A DNA stretch of 64,000 nucleotides from Primulina eburnea (lineage: Eukaryota; Streptophyta; Magnoliopsida; Lamiales; Gesneriaceae), in contig NC_133115.1 in NCBI RefSeq assembly GCF_022965805.1, positions 31,797,321 to 31,861,320 on the forward strand, written 5' to 3'. Below the pieces are notes generated by a model. That model was not told the origin of the DNA. It saw nothing but the letters and a program-made list of their open reading frames with translations, and did no database searches. Numbering within the stretch: position 1 is the stretch's first letter; each line of letters starts with the position of its first letter. The translations under genes were made by a program, and so were the position numbers. Shown here in pieces: positions 56,203-64,000 of the stretch.

Positions 56203-56958
56203 CAGGGCCGTACCTTTTATGAGGCCAAGGAGGCCACCGCCTCAGGATACGGTTCTTGAGGGGGGTCCAACATATATATTGAGTCGTTGACATATTGAAA
56301 TAAATTTTTTTTTGCCCAATATTAAATAAAAATAAGAGTAATTATCTGATTATTTTTTTGTTTATAATTGATCAAACCCGATTTTTTTTTCAAGTTCAGT
56401 TTGAATAATTTAAATAATATCAAGGAGGCATTTGTTGAGTTTGGAAAAGTTAACGAGTTAGTATTTAACTAGCTTGATGAAGTATTGTATATAACTTCAA
56501 CAATTTTTTTAAGATGCTACAGTATTTGGAAAAATTGGATGATTTATTCTTAAATACTTATAATACATATAAATTTTTTTTTTAACTATCCTAGTAACTA
56601 GTAACAGTTGCATAAGTAAGAATAAGTTTATTGAAGTTGAAGTTAATAAACACTTATCTTCGATCAATAATATCACAAAATAAACTAAATGAGTTAGCTA
56701 TGTTGTTAATTGACAAATAAATGATCCGAAAACTGGATTATACAAATTTGATATATATTTTTATCTAAAATAGCTAGACAATTATTATTTGTGTAATTAT
56801 TTCAAATATTTAATGACTTTTTTTTATGCAATATAATGTTTTTTGTGTATTTATTGTATTTATTATTTTCTAACTGAATTTTAACATTATTTATAGCAAC
56901 AAGAGAACTTGTTTTTAAATTTTCGCTTCAGGCCCCTTCAAACACAGATATGGCTCTA
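56203..56958. mobile_element. 756-bp hAT-like deletion derivative
   Basis: Starts CAGGGCCGTACC and ends GATATGGCTCTA, an imperfect inverted pair, with an 8-bp flank GGGCAGGG on both sides (56195-56202 and 56959-56966). The flank is itself a GGGCA repeat, so the exact edges may shift. The left subterminal phrase GAGGCCAAGGAGGCCACCGC and the right CAGGCCCCTTCAAACACAG are typical of a widespread plant hAT group. No transposase visible. Confidence 0.75.
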
Positions 56959-57223
56959 GGGCAGGGCAGGTGGGGAAATTGCCAAGTTGACCTACCTATT
57001 TGGTTAGACAGACGGTCCGTCAATTTTTAATTATATTTGACGAGTCTGACGAGAAATTATCAATACAACCCACTTATTTGAGGAGCTCAGTCCATTTTGA
57101 AGGCTATCAAGAGGTTTTCATATCTGTTTCTCAGTTTGTTGGAACTTTTTCTTGAATTTTTAGGCATGTATCTTCAGGAATCAAAATATTAGTAAATTAA
57201 TATGCATGATCAGTAGATTTATA

Positions 57224-57379
57224 GCAAAAACTTGTGTGAAACTGGTCTCACGGATTGTATTTTGTGAGACAGATATCTTATTTCGGTCATCAATGAAAAA
57301 ATATTAATTTTTAGGCTAAGAGTATTAATTTTTATTGTAAATATCGGTAGGATTGACTCGTTTCACAAGAGACATACTC
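57224..57379 (+). mobile_element. Mutator-type MITE, copy 14 (3' deletion)
   Basis: Starts GCAAAAACTTGTGTGAAACT and ends AGAGACATACTC, but lacks the block between TTTCACA and AGAGAC. TSD unclear. Confidence 0.7.
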
Positions 57380-57831
57380 TATATTTAATTAGTCATTTAG
57401 TTGAGCATGCAACGTTGATCTCAATTAACGAATGCGGTTTCTTTAAAGGGCTCATTTTCGCCACTTCAATTTTTAACCCTTTTCCTAATATTTCTTCTTG
57501 CCGTTATGTTGTGCGTGCACATCTAAAATCAATAAACACAAACTTCAAGTTATAAAATATAATCAAGTGAATAATAATATAAATAAATTTTATTGATTAG
57601 GTGAAATAATAATGTTTAAAATTGTGATTAAATACCATCTTTAAAAATAGGATTAATTAATACTATTAATTTTTTTAAAAATTTGACTGAACATAAATGT
57701 AAATGATGTATATAATTAGTTTTTAGAATCATATATTTATTGGTAGTTAAATAAGAAATTCCTACTATTTAAGTCACTATTAAAGAGTTATTAAACCAGT
57801 CAAATGATGTTTAACATAAATATTATATTTG
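57380..57831. other. AT-rich spacer
   Basis: Nothing recognised. Confidence 0.4.
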
Positions 57832-57836
57832 TATGA

Positions 57837-58297
57837 TGTTGGAGATTTAATAAAATAAATCTATAAATAATGTGCTTAAATCCATATATCACAATACATC
57901 AGAAATTCACGTCAAATTATCAAAAAATATAAATAACAGTAAACAATTATCAGAATTCATCGATTGATCTAGTGTCGGAATTATGAATGTTCCAAGGCAA
58001 CAAAGAATCGACCATCTTATTCTTACCTTTGATGAGAAAAAGAGATAAATCTAGAATATGTGCGCTGTGTTATTTCTTTGTGCCTTGGGGACCATAACCT
58101 TATATAACTTTAGCAGTTTTCAACACATCATAGAAGAAATAATTGGGCTGGATTTCTACACATAAGGTGAATCATACCAATTTATTTAATGTTTTGGAAA
58201 CCAATAATTAATTAGATCGCTTTATTGAGTATTTTATTAGATAATTTGGTCATATATAATTAATTAAATTACGTGAGCCCACAAAATAATGCCAACA
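57837..58297. mobile_element. 461-bp solo LTR, probably Ty1/copia
   Basis: Starts TGTTGGAG and ends GCCAACA (TGTTGG/CCAACA inverted ends) and is flanked by a perfect 5-bp duplication TATGA (57832-57836 and 58298-58302). No interior. The older relative at 14310-14722 shows the family is dispersed. The Copia assignment rests on the TGTTGG...CCAACA ends only. Confidence 0.85.
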
Positions 58298-58302
58298 TAT
58301 GA

Positions 58303-58640
58303 TACTTTTAAAACTATAATTTTATTTTTTGATGAAAAAATTATATTTTGAATTTAATATTTTTTTTTCAAAAAAGCAGAAGACGTAAATATAAAAATAT
58401 CTAATATTTTAATGTTGAAATTTAAAAATATTAAAAGTTTGATTTTCCAGTCCATTATGAAATTATTTTGGTAAAATCGGAAAGGTGAAAAAATTAAATT
58501 TAGACAATTACTTTACTTTAGATAGATAGAAATATATTTAATATATAAGTTGTTTTAAATATTAAAAATTAAATTTCTGTTATATTATTATTAATATTAA
58601 TTTCGTTAGGTATTTTAGAAAATTGATTTATAGACAGACG
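58303..58640. other. AT-rich spacer before SEC61 beta
   Basis: Nothing recognised; the right end is the SEC61 beta promoter. Confidence 0.4.
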
Positions 58641-59853
58641 GTCGACGGAGGTATAAAGACGCGAGGGCACGATACAAGAGGAAGGAATTCTGATCGATCC
58701 ACCTGATTTGAGAAAACCCTAGAGGGGCGTAAATTCTATTGATTATTATCGAGAAAGGTTGGTTTACTATTCTGCATTCTTTGTTCTTCTATTCGATATT
58801 TGATTGTAATTCGATGAATTTATGGGTGTTTTTTTTCTTCATTCATATGGGTAATTGATTTTTTTTATATATATCCGGATGAACACTGCATATTCCGATA
58901 TGGAAAGTTTTGTCATTTTTATTCGATTGGAAGGATGAGATCTGGGCATTGAGATCTATTCGGACTTTAGAGACGATGAAATTACTTAATTTGGGGTGAA
59001 TTATGTTTCCGGTCAAAACTTCTTGAGCGATGATTGTTACAGTTTGGTCTGATAGATATTCTGCTCTTATGTTTGAAAAGATTTGTTTTTTTTGTTTGTT
59101 GAATGATGTTTGGAAAAGGTTTCTAAGTATACTGAAATGTAAATCTGCATGAGGTCATGGTAAATCCATTCTTTGTGTAATGAAGTTCCAACTATAAATC
59201 TTGAGAAAGAATTCAGTTTGCAGTAGCAATTGTGTGTTACACCATTGTGTCAGTAGAACAGGGGAAGCTAATTAAAAGACCTGAATGATGCATTGCGGAC
59301 CCATGTTTAATTGAACCAATGCCTCTAATGTTTGCTCTCTTTTTTTCCCATTCAGACACTTTCCTAGCAAGTGTGATGTGGACGCATTGTAGTTTGCCTT
59401 ATATATGTGTCGTGTTATTTCTGCTTACTGCTGTTAAAATGTCTCTGAACAGTTGTTGGAGAGTCATGGAATCTTTTGAATGAAGGTGATATCTTGATAG
59501 TCATGAACATTTTATTTTTTATATCACACTCTCGGTGAAACTTGAACAGATGGTTTTGGCTTTGGAAGCCATTTATTTTACCCGTTGAACAAGTTTGTTG
59601 GCCAGGATTGTGTTGGCCTTTTGTTTCAGTTTGTCAGCATATGTCTACTCTAAGTTTCCATTACCTGAAGAACGTACTTGTTTGGCGACCTAAGCATACG
59701 CATGCTTTCCTTTCATTATATAACTGCTCTTATTTCTTCACTCCCCCTTTAGTTTACTGCTATTGTGCTGATATGCATTTGCTTAGCCTTGCTTCTTGTT
59801 CATCTTGGGATGTTATATGCCTTTTTCTGAGAATTGAAATCTTTGGTGCAGAA
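58641..59853 (+). promoter_or_regulatory. SEC61 beta leader exon and leader intron
   Basis: A GC-richer first exon (about 58641-58757, containing GAGAAAACCCTAGAGGGGCG) ends at a donor AAAG/GTTGGT (58758-58759). The intron runs to the acceptor TTTGGTGCAG/AA at 59850, four bases before the start codon. A long leader intron is common in plant housekeeping genes. Transcription start is not defined. Confidence 0.65.
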
Positions 59854-60099
59854 ATGGCCACAGGTGGAGCTGGTCCCCAGAGAGGCACTGCAGCAGCTGC
59901 TGCAGCCAACCTTCGTAGGAGGAGAACAGGGAGTGGAGCCCCTGGTGGTGCAAGTGGGACAATGCTCCAGTTCTACACAGATGACGCCCCGGGACTCAAG
60001 ATTTCTCCCAATGTTGTGCTTATAATGAGCATTGGTTTCATAGCTTTTGTCGCCATACTTCATGTTATGGGTAAGTTGTACTTTGTTCGCAAAGATTAG
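59854..60099 (+). CDS. SEC61B: Protein transport protein SEC61 subunit beta
   Basis: 81-aa protein. It opens with a low-complexity cytosolic region ([20 protein letters not shown], then [10 protein letters not shown]) and has the conserved [20 protein letters not shown] block before one C-terminal membrane helix ([20 protein letters not shown]), ending RKD. This is the tail-anchored beta subunit of the SEC61 translocon that imports proteins into the ER with SEC61 alpha and gamma. The frame is open 104 codons further upstream, but that part is leader intron; the ATG at 59854 follows directly after the acceptor and matches family length (about 80 aa). Confidence 0.96.
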   Translation: MATGGAGPQRGTAAAAAANLRRRRTGSGAPGGASGTMLQFYTDDAPGLKISPNVVLIMSIGFIAFVAILHVMGKLYFVRKD

Positions 60100-61654
60100 A
60101 TGTCTGGGTGGTGGATGACTTTTGGATGGAACACATTTTGGGAGAAGTTTATTTTTGTTTCAAGTATTATTCTGCTAAAACGTTGGATCATATTTTTTTA
60201 ACCTTTTTATGTAAAAGAACCAGCCCATTTTATGATTTTGCAATGTCTTTCAAAATTTTGTTCTCCTGCTGCTTATAAACCACTTGACGTTGGCTAATGA
60301 TTCCTTAGCTAAAATCAAAATTCTGAATTTACATTGAAAATTCAGAATATTATTAAATTCACGTACATATGTTCCTAAATTTATCAGGATTTGTCGAAAC
60401 TTCGTATTGTATTTTCTTAAATTTGAATCATTTCGAGTAAAATATTGATATTTATTAAATTGTTGAAAATAATAAGGAAAAATATATATTAATTTAATCC
60501 GATATTCAGGTTGGGTATTAGTAGAATTCTTTAAGATCCACTTCCATCCTCGTATCCGAAAATCTCCATATCTGATTACTCATTTATTTGATCGAGTAAA
60601 AAATTAACTTCATACCTTCCTCAATAGGGTTGGGTATCGAATTCTCCATGAGATTCGGATGAAATTGTCCCTCTTAATTTTTATATTAATATATGTGTAT
60701 ATATATAATATTAAACAATGTCTCTATATGCCTTTATGTCTATAAAGTTCGGAATGAAGCAAATGATAAATATATTTTTAATTTCGTATTTTATATTATT
60801 CTTTTTTATTCATAAAACGTAAGAAACATATCAACATGTTTACCATTTTTTTGTTATGATTACATTACCTAAAAATTAAAGATATCAAAATATAGTGTAA
60901 ATATAAATGTCTAACATGTGTAACCCATGAAACTCCAAATATGAGTCGGGTCGGATATATGTTTGGGCTCTAACGGGTTGAAACGGGTATTGGTTCTTCA
61001 AAATTTTAACATGTAAGATCTTAGTGGACCCAACCCGTTATGAAAATGTTATTGCTCTGCCGAAGAATAGAAAATTGTAAAAGCTAAAGAGGAAGAAGGA
61101 ACTTAGGTTACAGAGAATCGAGCTTAGCTCGAATATTATGGAATTCGACCATAAGATTAAATATGTCCAACCACATATTTTCAAGCGAAATTTTTCAATA
61201 GCTTTCAAGCTTTGATATATTCTGTAATATAGTTAAAATTAAACAAGCTCTCGAACACGAGCCATAAACCAAGTCCTTGTTTCATAGAATTTGATTCGAA
61301 CAACACATACTCCAAGTTGAGCTCGAAATATTTTGGTTTTTGAGTTTCGAACCAACGAAGAAAAATCGAGCTCGAGTTTAGAAAGGAAGTATGGAGTAGT
61401 ATTTTACTCGAGTCACTTCTCTTATGTCCCTGTACTCGAACTGTGTCAGTTTAGTGCTTCCTCCTCTTTGTTAGCTCTGAGTATGTATGTGGAATTTAGC
61501 CGGCTGCGGCTCGTGACATCTGATGGAACATTCAGTCAACCCGAATTAGATGAACGAATTGGAAAGTCGGTTCGATTTAATAACCAATTAGGCCAACATG
61601 ATCAAATGTGCGATATTAGGTGGATAATTTTAATTTGATTGCTTGTATTGAAGA
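60100..61654. other. SEC61 beta 3' UTR and spacer
   Basis: The first 200 bases or so are 3' UTR. At 60500-60680 is a CCGAAAATCTCCATATC/GGGTTGGGTATCGAATTC phrase of a common plant dispersed repeat. At 61100-61380 there are CGAGCTCGAG-type scraps as at 42.2-42.9 kb. No gene seen. Confidence 0.4.
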
Positions 61655-61759
61655 AGAGGTGTTTTGTGAGACGGTCTCATGAATTTATATTAGTGAGACG
61701 GGTCGATCCAATCTATATCTACCATGAAAAATAATATTTTCAACACAAAAATAACGCGA
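61655..61759 (-). mobile_element. Mutator-type MITE, copy 15 (truncated)
   Basis: Left half only: GTTTTGTGAGACGGTCTCAT, the GTGAGACGGGTCGATCCAAT block and AAAAATAATATTTTCAACA. The right terminus is missing. Confidence 0.65.
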
Positions 61760-64000
61760 GAAAAAAATCCATTTGGTGATCCTGGAAATTCTATGTAGTG
61801 ATTCATATTATAGCCTGTAATAATATATTCAAATTTTCCTTCACACGTAATGAAATAAGGAATATCTTGGTCTATTTGACCCCTTTTTACCGACCATAAC
61901 AGGATACTCCTCACTTGGACATAGAGAAGAACTTGATAGTGATATATATATCTGTAGTTTTTTTTAGTTGGGGAAGAGTTTTCGAAATGTGATTTCGAAT
62001 CCAGGACTTTGTATGAACTTGAGATATTGATGTCAGATGATTTATAACTCATCGTCAAAATAAATATCGAAACAAAATATCTCCAAGGTTATATTGAAAC
62101 AAAATATCCCAAGCTATCGATTACCATACAGTATATACAATATTTTATTTATATATATGAATATACACACGAAAAATATTCTATATAAAAAGATTTGGAA
62201 GCTTGCATCACATCCATGAACCCGTCCAAGTCTTGTGAGTCCCTCCAGCCCCTAGCACAGTCCATGTTTCATGAGCTTTGTTGCGACGGGCCATTAGATT
62301 ATGAAATCTATGGTGTCAAATAAGGTTCCATGGACCAAAACCTTTTCGCGTTAGTGGTGGTCGGTGTGTATGGAATATATAAACTCTTTGTTTGTGCAGC
62401 GAAAATGAATTCGACGCGATTTTTCATTAATTGGTTAAAAAAAATGTGGTGGTGCTCGCCTGAAGCTAGCTTCCCTAAAGTGCATAATTGTTGATATGTT
62501 TTTGGCAAAATATGAAGGGCGTTTTCGGATATGCTTCCTTGAGACATATACTGCAATGGACACAGAATGTCCTATAAGAACTTAAGATTCTGAAAAAAAA
62601 AAAAAAAATTTATATTATTTTTTATCTCAAATTTCGTATCTAAACTACATACACTGCCTACACGAATGAGATCTGAACTCCAAACTTTTTAAGTTTTGAT
62701 GTCTCACTTTTATCGTTAAACCAAGAGATCCTTGACATTTAAAATGCACGATATTTGTCTTTGAAAGTATTCTGTTTAACATAAACTGTAATATATGTGT
62801 GTATCAAATATAAATGTTATATCAGATTTTGTAACATATTATGAGAGCATGCAGCATAATAATTAATAATCACATAAATAATTTAACTTGATTAAAATAA
62901 CTCAGAAGTAATTATGCACGAGTATAAATACTTGCACGATTGCTCGGGGTAAAATAATCACTAGAAAAATAAAGTCAGTTTACAAAATCAATACTAGTTA
63001 TTCAATAAAAATTAATTTCCTCAACAAATTGAGAAAATAAATTGCATCATAAAGCAAATAACCAGACTTAAAATGAAACCTATGAATGCAAATCTAATCA
63101 AATGAAAACTTAAGCAACACAATGAAATCTTCAATCAATATTTTCATAAGTGTTGTTTTCAGATGTCTCCAACACTCAACGAAAATACAGTATAATTACG
63201 ATGCTTCGTCTTTGAGATTTTTTTTTGAAAATTCTTGCGTATATTGCTTGTCTCGCTTTTCTGACACCTTCGACCGACGCATCTATGTGTATCAACTATT
63301 CTTCAATAGATATAGACTTGTGTTGATCTTGATAAGTTTAGATAGATTCCTACAAAGTAAGGAAAATAATATTTCGTTATGAATCAAATTCTTCCAAATA
63401 ATAAAAATTAAATCTAGAGTTTAAAAAATTCAGTATTATAAAATGACAAAATTGTTAAGCAAAATCTTATGAAAAAAAGAAAAAAATTGGGAGAAAAATT
63501 ATGTCTTATAAGACAAGACACGTTTCTTTTCGGTCCTTATTAACTAAGGTTGAGATAATGGGTTGTTAAAGGGTGTTGAAAGGGCATATGCGAAAGATAA
63601 GAAGAATGTGGGTGTGCTATTCTTTAAGGAAACATACCCATATAGATCCCTTGACTTCTATTCTCAACTATAATTTATACACATATCTTTGAAAAGAGGT
63701 CGTTGCTCATAAACATACAAGAAATAAATATATTGTGTATATCAGAAGTTACTGTTGTACTTTGGTATTGTCAACACGAGCACACAACATACAGTAGAAC
63801 TTAATTATTTAATACAGATGTAAACTTTAATAAATAAATACCAGATTTAAATTATGCACAAGTACAAATATTTGTGCAATGACTCATGGCAAAATTAACT
63901 AGAAAAATATGTAAATTGTTTACACAAAACAATACTAGTAAGAATAAAAAAACCAAATTCCTTGACACTCCAAGGAACTAAAAATCTGTCAAAATAAACC
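61760..64000. other. AT-rich spacer with one unidentified candidate exon
   Basis: Mostly AT-rich. On the minus strand 62308-62571 is less AT-rich and open, starting after an acceptor-like TCCATTGCAG; it reads SQGSISENALHILPKTYQQL and is unidentified. The phrase AACTTGATTAAAATAACTCA... near 62880-63010 is partly repeated near 63830-63960 (TACTAGT, GCACGAGTATAAATA/GCACAAGTACAAATA), suggesting a duplicated block or an element running out of the window. Confidence 0.35.
62308..62571 (-). pseudogene. Unidentified candidate exon or gene fragment
   Basis: Open frame of about 84 codons on the minus strand, preceded by TGTCCATTGCAG (a good acceptor) ending near 62557-62559. Composition is protein-like, unlike the flanks: SISENALHILPKTYQQL, then LCTLGKLASGEHHHIFF. 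I do not recognise the family. It could be an internal exon of a gene extending left, or a fragment carried by a transposon. No upstream partner exon was found. Confidence 0.25.

Noticed and set aside
59542..59853. 104-codon N-terminal extension of SEC61 beta
   Set aside because: Reads through the leader intron; the acceptor at 59850 and family length support the ATG at 59854.

Overview
The window is nuclear DNA of a flowering plant. It carries spliced genes with GT-AG introns, plant-specific families (a GRAS/HAM factor with a miR171 site, an RGF/GOLVEN peptide precursor, a QALGGH zinc-finger protein, an SPX protein) and AT-rich, transposon-filled spacers. A eudicot is likely. An asterid (perhaps Lamiales) is only a guess from the style of the repeats.

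Genes, left to right: a 67-aa STMP1-like mitochondrial microprotein (minus, 1.1-1.3 kb); a two-exon RGF/GLV/CLEL peptide precursor (minus, 4.1-4.8 kb); a HAM/SCL6-type GRAS factor (plus, 18.0-20.2 kb); a six-exon acidic/basic protein with one EF-hand (plus, 32.9-35.8 kb); an eight-exon VAP27-type ER protein (minus, 37.4-40.3 kb); a predicted plastid multi-spanning membrane protein (minus, 43.7-44.6 kb); a three-exon SPX-domain protein (minus, 47.8-49.4 kb) with two PHR1-type sites upstream; a two-finger ZAT-like C2H2 protein (minus, 52.5-53.3 kb); and SEC61 beta (plus, 59.9-60.1 kb). They are independent genes, not a cluster for one pathway. Two small candidate exons (22.7 and 62.3-62.6 kb) are unidentified.

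The spacers are a record of transposition, and most insertions can be bounded by target-site duplications (TSDs) read directly. They include a 1.1-kb fold-back element (9-bp TSD); a three-LTR, two-interior Ty3/gypsy derivative of 5.2 kb with nearly identical units (5-bp TSD); a miniature LTR retrotransposon (TRIM) plus a solo LTR of the same family in the likely 5' UTR intron of the plastid-protein gene; a decayed endogenous pararetrovirus split by a 4.3-kb solo LTR that itself holds a hAT-like insert; a 1.5-kb CACTA element built of ACAACGG and GCGACGG motif arrays; a second hAT-like element; a Tourist-like MITE with a GC-rich core; a Copia-like solo LTR; a 169-bp MITE made of four hairpins; and about fourteen copies of one roughly 182-bp MITE whose ends read GTGAGACCGTCTCAC and which makes 9-bp TSDs.

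The points most worth following up are the RGF precursor and the STMP1 homologue (small genes easily missed), the three-LTR array with G-box-bearing U3 repeats, the MITE family, the P1BS pair at the SPX gene, the vestige of a lost zinc finger in the ZAT-like leader, and a 122-bp tandem duplication of an exon/intron junction in the EF-hand gene. I found no evidence for a wholly new multi-gene system.
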